Part shown: positions 12,901 to 23,968 of the stretch, piece after piece
How the letters are laid out: every line of letters begins with the position of its first letter
How positions within the stretch are numbered: position 1 is the first letter of the stretch
From: Luzula sylvatica
Lineage: Eukaryota; Streptophyta; Magnoliopsida; Poales; Juncaceae
Direction: 5' to 3'
Length of the DNA: 64,000 nt
Assembly (NCBI GenBank): GCA_946800325.1
Contig: OX326962.1
Span: 569,357-633,356, forward strand
The notes under the pieces: model-generated
The model's database searches: none
What the model was told of the DNA's origin: nothing
Seen by the model: the letters and a program-made list of their open reading frames with translations, nothing else
Position numbers and translations under genes: made by a program

Positions 12901-15594
12901 AGAGGTTTGGGTGACTTTTGGCTTTCTGATCGAAACGTTAGTAGTCGAGGGCTAGGAACAGGGGGCTTCTCTCTGCGACTCAGATTTCTTGATTCACCAC
13001 CTTACCAAACCCATGTCCCCGAGATACTCTTTCTTCTGACTAATGAGAACCTACATACCTGGCTGATCAAACACTCCAACATGCCTCCCTAACGCTAGGA
13101 GTCTATGATCCTGTAGCTTTTAAACAAACTGGGGGGATTTCTGTCAATTCTGTGAATTCTGAAAGCAAGTGGTTACAAGCGATAGCTTGGATTGTTCAAC
13201 AGTTCAGCCAATCGTATCAAGCAGCCCCTCTTGAAGAGAGATTCTCCACAAAAAGGAACTGAGCGGTTAGAAGCGCAAGTCAGCTGGAAATTCATTCGAT
13301 TCTCTTGGAGACCTTAACACGAACTTCTCAACTAAGTAAGGAAAGGGCATTCCTCAACAAATGGAATTGCAGAAGTGCGAAAGAACGAGACTGTAGGCCA
13401 AGCATTACTCCTGTGTTGCGCATGCACCGGGTAGGGAAAAGAGGCAAGAGCTTATTGTATAAACACTGGCCAATTCAAGCATTTAGAGAGTCAGGATCAC
13501 AAAACACGAATGGATAAGAAAAGCAAAAGTCGTCTCAGGATGTTCTGGGAGCGGAAACGAATGCGCCGGGCCTCATCGGAGGAGTTAGCAAAGCAGTCTG
13601 GGATGGCATCTCAATATAGGGGAGATGCTTTTGACGATTGGCGGAGTGACGAGGGGCAAGACATCGAACAAATATTTGTGGATTATGAGAACAGAACCAC
13701 TGATTGTAGACAAGACAGATCGCTGGGAACAAACCCATAGGTGCTGGTGAAAATCCAGTTCGTGACATGCGAGATGAGATAAAGAGCTGACGCCCCTACG
13801 GGAGGCTTGGCTGAACCGAAGTCGTCTTTCTCCCTCCTTACCTATTATATAGATCATATGGAATCGGAGGTTTCGGGAAGACTGAGCATTTACTCTATAG
13901 AGTTTGTGGTTGAGTAACCTACAGTTGAGGAGGCCAATAACCTCTCTTGTGGGATCACTCTTTTTTGAATTCAGACTCGTTCGTCTTCAGCCGGAGGAAA
14001 GTCAACGATCAGCTTGAGCTGTGCTTATCCAATCACGCAAGGTCTGATTCGCCCACCGATTGTTCGACATTCGACCCGTCAAAACATCACTGGTTGTTCC
14101 AGACAGTCAATCAACACTTTCAGGTCCCGGACTCACTAATTCTAGAGAATAATTCGATCTTTCAAAGCTCGCTCGGGTGAAAGAGAAGCAGCCCTTGTGG
14201 CGAACAAAACATCAAATAGGGATTATTGATCTATAGAGAGGATCAGAGGGAAAAAAGCCCCAACCAAAGTGAGAGTGATCAAGCCATAAAGACGAGAATC
14301 TTCATCGGTCTCGGGCGCCTGCCCCCGAATCCGGTCTTTCGGATGACTCTGGCTCGTACGTTTGGTAGGATGGTAACCTCCAATCTTGCCCCTGACATGC
14401 GCACAGAAGCGTCAAGGGTGAAAAGCAAGTCCAAAAAAAGTAATAGGACGTTGGCTTCTCCTTCTTCTGCATCTATTGAGCTCAGTGCCTGAGTCTCTCC
14501 TATCTCCGCCTGCGGATAAGGGTTTAGCTTTGAATATAGTAATAGAGCTGAAAGGCCTGCTGGGTCGTGTGGTCTTTCATGAAGAAGTGGAAAGCTTGCC
14601 CTTTTCTGTCTGTCCTTAAAGTGGAGAAAAGGTCTCTCGAGCCAGGTTTCTAAGATGCAAATCTATGGGAAAGCTAGGATTAGGCTAAGAGGTGCTCGTA
14701 CTGCCCTCCAAAGCACGAAGAAGAGACTGAAATCCAGGAATAAGAAGGATCGAGTTGGAATTATGAAACCTCGGGTATTGGAGTCCAGAAAGTCCCGTTT
14801 ACACATCGAGCTATGAAAGACCATCTTTTTCGCTTAAAGACCTTTGACACTCATAAAGGGGGTTCAAAAGTGGAATCCTCCCCGTATTTTTGGCGCTCTT
14901 TACGCAATCACAAAGAAGAAGCTGGGAAGCCCCTAAAAGCACTCTACCAGAGCTACCTTTTCAGACGAGGAAAGTTCAATACCTAGCGGCTTAAGTATGA
15001 GGCGTCTGATACAACTACCGGGATAACTAGCTGCCTAGCATAGAAGGGAAAGCAACCCACCTTCAAGAGCTACGAGCGCACTAAAGGTCAGAACTTAGCC
15101 CAGTCGGAAAGAATCCACGACTGCGGAGCTCAGTCAGAGGGGAGCGGGCCAGTCTCGTACAAGACTTTCTATTCGATTTTGATGGGACCCTACTCTTGCT
15201 CTTGCCTTTAGGAACAATAGCGGCATATTATGGTACGCTACTATGAGAGGGCAGACCTTATACCAGGCTTGTGGAATGGGGCGAAGGGCAAGCTTCTGAG
15301 CTAGGAGCACAGTTAACGGATCCTGCTTATTAACTGGAACAAACTAGATCCCGAGGGCGGACTGGCTTCGATAGAGGAAGAGGGGCGCGCAGCGGGGAAG
15401 CTCGAGAAGGAAACCTAGTTCACTCGCTGAGATTGTCGAAAGAATAACAAAGTGTTTGTTTTTTTCTGTTTCCCAAGATAAGAACCTAACAGAACTTTGT
15501 GTTGATTAGTTCAGATAGAGGCTACCAATATGCTGGAATACATGGGCTGTCTTTCTTCATTCTCACAAATGACTGAGCTGAGTTGGTCATTTCA
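12901..15594. other. Spacer, no gene recognised
   Basis: Contains an AACGTTAGTAGT-family motif near 12927 and GC18 copy 8. Open frames at 13510-13740 (basic, KKSKSRLRMFWERKRMRR) and 14226-14492 have no recognisable family. No domain V-like hairpin or other group II intron part was found. Confidence 0.5.
15381..15398 (+). repeat. GC18 dispersed repeat, copy 8
   Basis: Exact 18-bp match about 200 bp before the tandem array at 15595. Confidence 0.95.
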
Positions 15595-15930
15595 CTATAT
15601 TGATTTTGCCAATCAGTGATGGTCTCGGTAGGGCAGATCAGATTTCCTGCCATTGGTCAACTGTTTCCCGAGGGGAATTGCCAATCAGTGAATGTGTCGA
15701 TAGGTGAGATCAACTTGGAAGACATTGGTGGACTGTTTACCGAGGGGCGCAAAGCGGGGAATCACTGATGTTGTCGGTAGGGGAGCATGACTCACATCCC
15801 ATTTATTCCACCCTGCCCTAGGGAAAAGGGGAATCACTGATGTTGTCGGTAGGTGAGATCAAGTTTTCTTACTCCTCTTCCTTAAGCAAAATGGAATTCA
15901 TGACTGTTGTCGGTATAGGAGCATAAATCT
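15595..15930 (+). repeat. Tandem array of about 75-bp units containing GC18 variant
   Basis: Degenerate direct repeats around the phrase CAGTGATGTTGTCGGTAGGT followed by GAGATCAA, CATTGGT and GACTGTTTACCGAGGGG. Phrase starts lie near 15613, 15686, 15765, 15837 and 15897, a spacing of roughly 60-80 bp. GC18 copy 9 occupies one unit junction; other junctions carry only the CGAGGGG part. The array ends about 280 bp before atp1. A related array is at 42774-42990. Confidence 0.8.
15743..15760 (+). repeat. GC18 dispersed repeat, copy 9 (variant)
   Basis: Reads AGGGGCGCAAAGCGGGGA, two differences from the consensus core. It lies inside the 15.6-kb tandem array and is followed at once by AATCACTGATGTTGTCGG. 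Copy 28 has the same variant and the same neighbour, apart from CAG for CAC. Confidence 0.9.
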
Positions 15931-16211
15931 GATCAGTTCTTCCTCTTTAGCAGCATATTGTTATTCTACTCTTCAGTGAGACGCTTAAGGGAAGAGAAGT
16001 TCTTGGTGGTAACTGCCTATTGACTCTTCTTTTCATGTCTTTGTCTTCATATTCTCATATATAGAAGAGATCAGAGTCTCATCAAATGAGCCTTCTTATG
16101 GACTTCCAATAGCACTGGGCATACATAGTCTTCAAATACCGGTGCTTTTGATCATCATACCTTTGTTCTCTTATGGAATTGCCTTATTTGGATAAACTCA
16201 ACGTAATAATT

Positions 16212-17738
16212 ATGGAATTCTCTCCAAGAGCTGCAGAACTCACTACTCTCTTAGAAAGTAGAATAAGTAATGTGTATACCGGGTTTCAAGTTGATGAGAT
16301 TGGTCGTGTAGTTTCCGTTGGGGACGGGATTGCACGTGTTTATGGATTGAATGAGATTCAAGCAGGAGAAATGGTGGAATTCGCCAGCGGTGTCAAAGGA
16401 ATAGCCCTGAATCTCGAAAATGAAAATGTTGGTATTGTTGTCTTTGGTAGTGATACCGCTATTAAAGAAGGAGATCTTGTCAAGCGCACTGGATCTATTG
16501 TAGATGTTCCCGCGGGAAGGGCCATGTTAGGTCGTGTGGTGGACGCCTTGGGAGTCCCAATTGATGGAAAAGGAGCTCTTGGCGATCACGAACGACGACG
16601 TGTCGAAGTGAAAGCCCCGGGTATTATTGAACGTAAATCAGTGCACGAACCTATGCAAACAGGCTTAAAAGCAGTGGATAGCCTGGTCCCTATCGGCCGG
16701 GGTCAACGAGAATTAATCATTGGGGACAGACAAACTGGAAAAACAGCTATAGCTATCGATACTATATTAAACCAAAAGGAAATGAACTCTAAAGGCAAAG
16801 AGAACGAGACATTGTATTGTGTGTATGTAGCGATTGGTCAAAAACGCTCGACGGTAGCACAATTAGTTCAAATTCTGTCAGAAGCAAATGCTTTGGACTA
16901 TTCCGTTCTTGTAGCAGCCACCGCTTCAGATCCTGCTCCTCTTCAATTTCTGGCCCCGTATTCAGGGTGTGCCATGGGGGAATATTTCCGGGATAATGGA
17001 ATGCATGCATTAATTATATATGATGATTTAAGTAAACAAGCGGTGGCATATCGACAAATGTCATTATTGTTACGCCGACCACCAGGCCGTGAAGCTTTCC
17101 CTGGGGATGTTTTCTATTTACATTCCCGTCTCTTAGAAAGAGCCGCTAAGCGATCGGACCAAACAGGTGCAGGTAGTTTAACTGCCTTACCCGTCATTGA
17201 AACACAAGCTGGAGACGTCTCGGCTTATATACCAACCAATGTCATCTCTATTACAGATGGACAAATCTGTTTGGAAACAGAGCTCTTTTATAGGGGAATT
17301 CGACCAGCTATTAACGTTGGCTTATCTGTTAGTCGCGTTGGGTCTGCCGCTCAGTTGAAAACTATGAAACAAGTCTGCGGTAGTTTAAAACTCGAATTAG
17401 CACAATATAGGGAAGTAGCTGCCTTCGCTCAATTTGGGTCAGACCTTGATGCTGCCACTCAGGCATTACTTAATAGAGGTGCAAGGCTGACAGAAGTGCT
17501 CAAACAACCACAATATGAACCACTCCCAATTGAAAAACAAATTGCAGTCATTTATGCAGCTGTAAACGGGTTCTGTGATCGAATGCCACTAGACAAAATT
17601 GCTCAATATGAAAAAGCTATTCTAAGTAGTATCAATCAAGAATTACTTAAATCATTCTTAGACAAAGGAGGATTAACTACAGAAATCAAAAGGGAACTGG
17701 ATGCTTTTTTAAAAGAAAGCGCTTTGCCTTACCTATAA
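16212..17738 (+). CDS. atp1: ATP synthase F1 subunit alpha
   Basis: Alpha subunit of the F1 catalytic head of mitochondrial ATP synthase on the matrix face of the inner membrane; it carries the non-catalytic nucleotide sites. The 508-residue product is collinear with plant Atp1. The P-loop GDRQTGKT is at residues 171-178, and the family segments [20 protein letters not shown] and [15 protein letters not shown] follow. The frame opens at 16173, but [11 protein letters not shown] at 16212 is the conserved plant start and gives the normal length. Three codons commonly edited from Pro or Ser to Leu in angiosperms already encode Leu (17385 TTA, 17499 CTC, 17622 CTA). It ends ALPYL. No co-oriented neighbour lies within 1.5 kb. 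Confidence 0.98.
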   Translation: MEFSPRAAELTTLLESRISNVYTGFQVDEIGRVVSVGDGIARVYGLNEIQAGEMVEFASGVKGIALNLENENVGIVVFGSDTAIKEGDLVKRTGSIVDVPAGRAMLGRVVDALGVPIDGKGALGDHERRRVEVKAPGIIERKSVHEPMQTGLKAVDSLVPIGRGQRELIIGDRQTGKTAIAIDTILNQKEMNSKGKENETLYCVYVAIGQKRSTVAQLVQILSEANALDYSVLVAATASDPAPLQFLAPYSGCAMGEYFRDNGMHALIIYDDLSKQAVAYRQMSLLLRRPPGREAFPGDVFYLHSRLLERAAKRSDQTGAGSLTALPVIETQAGDVSAYIPTNVISITDGQICLETELFYRGIRPAINVGLSVSRVGSAAQLKTMKQVCGSLKLELAQYREVAAFAQFGSDLDAATQALLNRGARLTEVLKQPQYEPLPIEKQIAVIYAAVNGFCDRMPLDKIAQYEKAILSSINQELLKSFLDKGGLTTEIKRELDAFLKESALPYL

Positions 17739-17947
17739 AAGACAAAGAACGTCAAGATGAATTTTCATAAATGTCTAACAATTAGATAGTATTTTGATTC
17801 TTCTCGGCAAATATCTATTGATTTATGGAAGATTTGTGGAAAGAGAAAGTGGGTTATATGTACAGTTTTTGTTTCACCCAGGGTTCTCACCTGGTTTCTG
17901 AACATGGGTGTACTGATTTCACTGACTTCCCTAAAAGAATAACTACG

Positions 17948-17965
17948 TGGGGCGCGCAGCGGGGA
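17948..17965 (+). repeat. GC18 dispersed repeat, copy 10
   Basis: Perfect core preceded by T instead of A; 210 bp downstream of the atp1 stop, so possibly within its 3' untranslated region. Confidence 0.93.
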
Positions 17966-18126
17966 AATTCGATCAAAAAGACGGCATAGCTATTATAGAA
18001 AAACTGGCCAGGTTTGGCTGGGTCAACTGTGGCTTGTTGGCTTTCTAATCGATGAGGCATTCTTTCCTAGCAGGGGGGAGAATGGCGCCTAAGCCAGATC
18101 CAAGCAAGTTCGTTCAATGAATCGAG

Positions 18127-18144
18127 AGGGGCGCGCAGCGGGGT
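18127..18144 (+). repeat. GC18 dispersed repeat, copy 11
   Basis: Perfect core followed by T. It lies 180 bp after copy 10 in the same orientation, but the sequence between shows no duplication. Confidence 0.93.
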
Positions 18145-19399
18145 TTTGTCATAAGCTTCATAGGGAAGTGGCGCATTTTGGGAATACAATAGCTACCTTC
18201 CCTCTCCCTTCCGGTGTGAAGTAGGTAGGGACATACGAGCGAGTCATTGTTCCTTTATAGCGCGCTGCGCGAGGTGAGGTGTTCAGATTAAGACGAAGAA
18301 GTCCCCCTAGACGGGGGCAGTCTGAGTAATCAGAAGGATTCTTCCTTCGGTAGCGATTATTTGTGAGGCGCTTGGGCGGGGCCTTACCAATGGGGAAACC
18401 AGGTGGGCAGGGAGGAGGGAGGGCCCTGTCAAGTAGGTTTCATAATCGCTAACGTATAGTGTTTTGATTCGCTCAGTGAAGTAGAAAGCAAGGGGGGGGT
18501 TCGCATTGAATTCATTTAGTAGGTCGCCTTCTTGTTCAAGCCTGAAGGTCAGGTACAGAAGCTTATGTTCAGAAAGGTGAAGGTACGAAAGTGGTCGTAT
18601 ATAAGATGTAATGGTCGCAGCCTTGCTCTCAATCCAACACTTTTGACATGATTTGATGCTTAACCCAAGTCTTTGTCGACACCAATGTAAGGCGTAATTG
18701 GCATGCTATGCTCCTTTCGGCGCTATTCAAAAGAGAAAAAAACCCGCCCTATTTCACTGCTGACCACAGGAGCTGATAAACATAATCTGAGAGAAGTCGG
18801 TATCGACTTTGAAATCAAATTAATGAGAAATTCGATTTGTGAAACCCACAAGCACTTTCCACCTTTTTGATCATTTTCTGGTCTTTTGGAAAGCCTCATG
18901 ATGATCGATCTAGTTTGACCTAGCGAGGCTAATGGGGAGAGCTTAAGATGAGGAAAGGAAGGGCCGTTTCGAGGGAAGAAAGAAGCGACCACAGATCAAC
19001 GTATAAGATCGCCAACTGAATGAAGATAGGCAAAGGGAACAGCAGTTCTTTTCTTTATATATTGGAATATGTACTCGAGAAACGTAGTGAGTTTCGAGCA
19101 TAGATGAATGGTACCCTAGTTTGCGACTCCATGTAGTTAGTCTCTGAGTTCAAGACTCAGGCATGCTTACTATCAAAAAAGACAAGATTGCCTACTGAAT
19201 AAGAAGGAGTTGATTGCTTAGTCGTCTCTGCCCTGGTTCGGATTCCGGATTTCTTCCACTGGCTTCCTGGAACCAGAAAACACTCTGACTGAGGTCCAAG
19301 TCTCTCCGCAGAAGTCCCCTTCCCTATATGCTCGGAACGTGTCGTAGTTCCTCGCAGGCCGGCATCATCAAACAAAACATATAAAGAATTTCTGGTCAC

Positions 19400-19916
19400 T
19401 TGGCTCCAGTGAATGGGTGCGAGAGGGAGATGAAGTTAGCGTATTTGGTTAGCCTATCTACCACCACCAGAATGGTGTCTTTCCCCTCTGATTTGGGCAG
19501 ACCCTCGAGAAAAGGCGTTTATGGGTCCATGCCCCCTCTGGAATCTCCGAGGGTTGCAACAGGCCCGGGTAGGGGTGATGCTCGTGCTTTGCTCTTTGGC
19601 GAGTGTCGCACCCTTGAACTGCCATTTGCACATCACTCTTCATGCCAGGCCAGAAGAAATTTCTGTGGAATCTCTGATACGTGCCTAGCACACCTGAATG
19701 CCCCCCTTCAGCTGAGCTGTGCATTTCATCGATCAGCTTGGCCCTTAGTTGCAAATCTGCCCCAATGTACAATCTCCCTTTAGACCTTATAACCCCAGAT
19801 TGTAGGCTATAATATGGCAATTCCTGGGGATCCAATAGCAACCTCTCAATCAGCACCTTGCTCTTCTCATCATGCTCGTAACTCATGACTACCTCTCTTA
19901 GCCACAGGGGAACCAC
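19400..19916 (-). mobile_element. Ty3/gypsy integrase fragment
   Basis: Minus-strand reading gives the HHCC zinc-binding segment of a retroviral-type integrase (GGHSGVLGTYQRFHRNFFWP, then VQGCDTRQRAKHE with the second Cys replaced by Arg) and PYPGLLQPSEIPEGAW, which leads to the catalytic core. A frameshift follows; the other frame continues [20 protein letters not shown]. The integrase start and part of its core are therefore present but broken. The type is that of plant chromovirus-like gypsy elements. No LTR is identified. Confidence 0.85.
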
Positions 19917-19930
19917 GCTTGTAATGAAAC

Positions 19931-19948
19931 TCCCCGCTGCGCGCCCCT
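19931..19948 (-). repeat. GC18 dispersed repeat, copy 12
   Basis: Exact 18-bp match immediately upstream, in element sense, of the integrase fragment at 19400-19916; it may mark a junction between nuclear-derived and resident DNA. Confidence 0.95.
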
Positions 19949-20199
19949 TGCACTGGAGTAATGAGTCAACCCATCGATCAGGTTTGAGGCGACGGGCGAG
20001 AAGAGCCCTCAGGCATCTTACTGAATGGATTGGTGATTTGGTAGATTGTTCGGAGCACCGTGGATCCGATCAGCAAGCACCTCCACCACATTATGTGCCC
20101 AGGAGGGGAGTAGGGCAAAGCCCAGGGGCGAGAACTGGAATGGGAAATGGACTCACCATCAATCTCGTTGACTTTCTTTGACTGACGCTCACTCTGCCC

Positions 20200-21522
20200 T
20201 TGCTTCTTGTGATTTCGATTTCCTTTCCACTTTCATTCCATGAGTACTCAAACTTGCTGGCGCCTATTCACTCTATGTTGGTTGGGAATTTGGTTGTGAC
20301 TGATGTGACCGATTTTGGCTTAGCCATTGGATATTCTTCTTCCCTCTCTTTTCTCTTTTCCCGGCTCAAGTACTCATTTGATATTTCCTGGCGTGGAAGC
20401 CCCCGGGCGCTGTGCAACAACTCCTATGATTGGCTTGACATCTCGTTGTTCGGGTCATGCACATCGCAAGTAGACACAACTTCATCTCTTATTCTCCTTC
20501 CAATAGTCTCAACTACTTCACTTATTATGCGCCGCATGATGAAAGAGCTAGAAATAACGCGTTACCTCAAATCCAGCCCTCTTGTGCAAGAGGTGTCAAT
20601 TCACCAATCCAAAATGAATTTGCATAGACTCCCTGCATGAACTCAGCTTTCTTCTTTCTTTTCAAAGAACCAGAGAACTCTTGTCACTTATCTTTATATG
20701 GTCTATACAAGAGTGCCACAATTTCCCCTATCAATTAGCCTTTCAGAGTATATCGAAATTAGACGGAAAGTTCGTAATGGCACTTATGTACTGTCACCGC
20801 TCACCGTTGAGTTGAAGAGTGTGGAAGAAATTCGTAATTTGTTGACCTATGAATCACCGCGCCCCGATGCCCTGGTTGCGAATCCCTCTCATATCTTGAA
20901 TGATTTTTTGGATAAGAGAGTTGCTTTTATGCCAACAAAGGCAGACGGGTTTGTGTTGTTTGCATTTAGTAAAATGCTCGTTATGACTAGCGGTCTGTTC
21001 ATGTCTCTCACGGCTGAAGCACTCATCTACAATCTTGTTCGTATGGGTACGGTCGATCGGGTGAAGATCGTCGAGTTCAATAGATCAATCTGCCTGCCTA
21101 CCTCTCGAGTGTTATCCACGCTTTCGCCTCTTATTGGTAAGGAGGGAGCATTATTCAATCTCATTTCGTCCCTCTTTTCTGTCCCTATCCTTGATCAAGA
21201 AGGAAAGCCTTTTAGTAACTTGCCGCTTAGCTATTTGGCTCCTGTGGGAGTTATCACGAGAGCTATACTTGATGTCTTTCTCACCGAGGTATTCGATCCT
21301 AATTGAGCCTCTGCCTTCCCTCATACTCACGTATATCGTGCGAACACTGAGCTGATTGTGCCCATCAAAGACTCACTCGCCTTTGACTTCGATTCACTAG
21401 CAGTCAAGCTACTGAAACCGCTGGGTCTGTATTGCACTGTTTCTAGTGTAGGACGAGGAGATAGGCCGATTAGCCTTCATTTCGATGAAAGTCATGCTCA
21501 CCCACCTACCGGGAAAACCTAA
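20200..21522 (+). pseudogene. Reverse-transcriptase-like degenerate frame
   Basis: One reading frame runs through this interval, interrupted only by TGA at 20638 and 21304 and closed by TAA at 21520; a further in-frame TGA at 20179 precedes it. The middle part resembles the N-terminal half of a group II-intron-type RT domain: IRRKVRNGTYVLSP and YESPRPDALV, then DRVKIVEFNRSICLP (palm motif A region), SSLFSVPILDQEGKPFSN, and PVGVITRAILDVFLTEVFD in place of the PQG...SPIL-N motif. The YxDD catalytic motif is absent, so it is truncated or diverged beyond that point. It differs from the intact RT at 55.9 kb. Family assignment is by pattern only; using UGA as Trp, as in fungal mitochondria, is possible but unproven. 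Confidence 0.5.
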
Positions 21523-22044
21523 TCAATTGGATTTGCCCTCAGCGAGGGGCGCGCAGCGGGGTTCTTTCTTTTGAAGTAGTGGAGGCCATGTCTCTTGATC
21601 CCAAAGCAAATATCTCATTGGTCTGGTTGGTTGAATTCCAGAGTAACCTATTGGAAGGTCCGGCTAGGGGTGTTATAGGGGGGGAGGGGGAAGGCGGAAG
21701 TACTTATCAAACCGAGCGAGAAGGAGAAAGAGTCACCGAGCGATAACAAGAAAGAGGCTCTATCCTTGCTGCTACGTACGTTGACCTTGAAGGATTCACC
21801 CGATTCACCCCACAGTCAAAGGAGGGCCAGAAGCTTAGTACTCGACGATAAGTATCAGCCTGGCTAAGTCAGAAGTTCAAGAAAGAGCCCGGTCTTCATT
21901 CATCTTCCTAGCAGAATCTACTCAAAGAGGGACCAGAAGAGGCTGCATCGTGGTCTTTGGAGGTATGACCCCTCCTATAATGCGACACCTTACCTCTCAG
22001 TCATATGATCAAGGCTATCAGTCGGATAGAGGGGGGGCGTCTTA
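21523..22044. other. Spacer, no gene recognised
   Basis: Purine-rich sequence with GGGGGG tracts and one GC18 copy; no coding signal. Confidence 0.5.
21545..21562 (+). repeat. GC18 dispersed repeat, copy 13
   Basis: Perfect core followed by T; about 20 bp past the end of the RT-like pseudogene. Confidence 0.93.
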
Positions 22045-22352
22045 CGGGGAGACCAAGTAGATCTTCCGATTACCAGTTCCGGAGAGGCCAAGTCAACTGT
22101 CCGATTACCAGTTCCGGTGAGAGCAAGTAGACCATCCGACTACCATTTCAGGGGGGGAAAAGGCAGTGCCAAGACAGTCCCAGTACCATCTCCGGGGAGG
22201 ACCAGGAGTATCTATACCTTACAAGTGAAAGGAGGACCAGTAGTACCTATACCTTCCAAGTGAGATGGGAGTCCAAGTAGTCCCAAGACCAGTCCTATTA
22301 CCATTTACGGGGAGGGCCCAAGATTCACTCCAAGTACCAGATCACATACGGG
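22045..22352 (+). repeat. Degenerate minisatellite, unit about 35-45 bp
   Basis: About eight imperfect units, each beginning CGGGGAG or similar, then CCAAGTAG, then CCGATTACCAGTTC or CCAAGTGA. The first three are nearly equal in length (35-36 bp) and closest in sequence; later units differ in length. GC18 copy 14 lies about 50 bp downstream. Confidence 0.75.
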
Positions 22353-22397
22353 AATTTGACTAGCACTAGCTCTCTTCCTATGGCAACAAGACAGGTG

Positions 22398-22415
22398 AGG
22401 GGCGCACAGCGGGGA
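22398..22415 (+). repeat. GC18 dispersed repeat, copy 14 (variant)
   Basis: Reads AGGGGCGCACAGCGGGGA, one difference from the core (GCGCACAGC for GCGCGCAGC). Copy 22 shares this variant. Confidence 0.9.
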
Positions 22416-23968
22416 ACAAGAATATCCAAACCAAGAGCCTCAGTCTATTCCTCCTGCCAGGCCTTTGTACCATGCTATTCCCTTGTTGGATGAGAGTCAG
22501 ATTGTTAACGTCAAACCTGAGAGGTACCCACACTACCAGAAGAATGAATTTGAGATACTGGTAGCGGAGATGAGATGCTGCAGACTGGAATTATTGAGGA
22601 GAGTCAAAGCCCATTTGCTTCTCCAGCCCTGCTTGTGAAGAAAAAGGATGGAACTTGTTTGTGTGGATTACCCTGAGCTGAATGCCACAGAAGAATCACT
22701 TCATTCAAGTAGATCATGGAGTTGATCCACCTTTCAAAAGGAATTCAGCTATTGGAACTAGTCAGAAAGCTGTGCTGATTGAAGAGCAAGAGAGGTGACT
22801 TCTTCCTTCGTTGTACTAAACCAAGATTGAAAACTGCTTGGAAAAACATTAGAGCATTTTTGGTTGCTCAGTAAACGACTATAAAGCATGTATTTCGTGA
22901 TCTTGACTAAAGGAGTTCGGAAGCGTCCCGGCGGGCGAACTACTACTAAACTCCACAAGTTGTTTAGCTCCTTGACCCAATCTTCCAGGCCCGGGGTAGA
23001 GAGTTTTCTGACTATGACTAAGCTCACTCCGGCGCAGATATCTTAATAGTCAAACGCGAGTGGCTAGAGCGTCGGCTAACTTTTTCTTCTTCCTGCCATG
23101 TGTAGACATATGTCACCTTCTTCAACTTGCGGAGGAGTCTGACAGCTAGTTGGTAATAAGGAGGGTCCTTGCCTTTTCTAGTTATAGAGTGGGAATGCTT
23201 TATGCTTTCTTCCGCTTTCTACTGATAGATAAAAGACTGAAGGTCATTCATGGGATTATTCTTTTGACTAGGAAATCTTACCTAATTCATTAGTTGTCTG
23301 GATTCTCATAGGAAGGATGTGATAGCCAGTATTTCTTCTGCCGCTTCCTCTCACGTTAAGACGGGGCTGATTCCGTTCAGGACTGCTGAAAGAGATGTCT
23401 ATGCACCGCTTATCTTCAAAGACAGGAAATGGTATTATGTTGTGGCTAGGGAGGCGGGGAAATCAATGCTCTGAACCTATGGTTTGAGATTGAATGAAAG
23501 AAAGATTCATAGTTGACAATTTGGAAAGTGGACTCTGTCCTGCTACTGGTGCTGGTGTCAAAGAAAAGACTCGTTGTTTAGAGCGAACCGTCTTTGAAAT
23601 TCATAGTGAAGTTGGCTCGGCGAAAGTGTCAAGATGAAGCCAATCTGACATAATACTAAGAATGAAAAAGGGATTGGATGAAGAATTCCTTAGTTAGCCA
23701 AAGCATTGATTGGGTATAGGAAATAGGCTAGCTGGATGGATGAAACAAGTTGGCAACGGCAACGCGGCTTTGATTGACTTCTTTCAGGTCTAGCTATCTA
23801 CTAAGCTACGCCTCCTACCTTATTTGGTCAAGCCAGCCGATTGAGAAAGTCTTTGTATGAAAGAAAGACTCCATCTAATGAAATAACCAAAACACAAACT
23901 AACCTTTCGTGAGGAAGATTCGATCGGAGCGGGTTTGATGACGCGGGGATATAAGGGGAAGCTCGCTA
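22416..23968. other. Spacer, no gene clearly recognised
   Basis: Near 22500-22700 the plus strand reads like the edge of a retrotransposon RT (FASPALLVKKKDG is the usual phrase; here the segment TCAAAGCCCATTTGCTTCTC...GAAGAAAAAGGATGG can be read that way), followed by loss of frame. The remainder has no recognisable features. CTCGCTAGTGCCGG near 23964 belongs to the CTTCCGGAA/CTCGCTAGTGCCGG repeat group. Confidence 0.4.

Larger units (their letters stand above)
17739..19399. other. Spacer downstream of atp1
   Basis: No gene recognised. A perfect short hairpin, CCCCC-TAGAC-GGGGG, lies at 18303-18317, and another GC-rich one (CGCG-CTG-CGCG) is near 18262. Neither is close enough to atp1 to call a 3' processing signal. 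GC18 copies 10 and 11 lie 200-400 bp past the atp1 stop codon. Confidence 0.5.

Noticed and set aside
16166..16176. TCTCTTATG near the atp1 start as a CATAAGAGA-type promoter
   Set aside because: It points away from atp1 and overlaps the upstream ATG; no independent support.
16173..16211. Upstream extension of atp1 (13 codons)
   Set aside because: Not conserved in plant Atp1; the start at 16212 gives the standard N-terminus.
18260..18275. GCGCGCTGCGCGAGG resembling the GC18 centre
   Set aside because: Lacks the GGGG edges; better seen as a small GC-rich hairpin.
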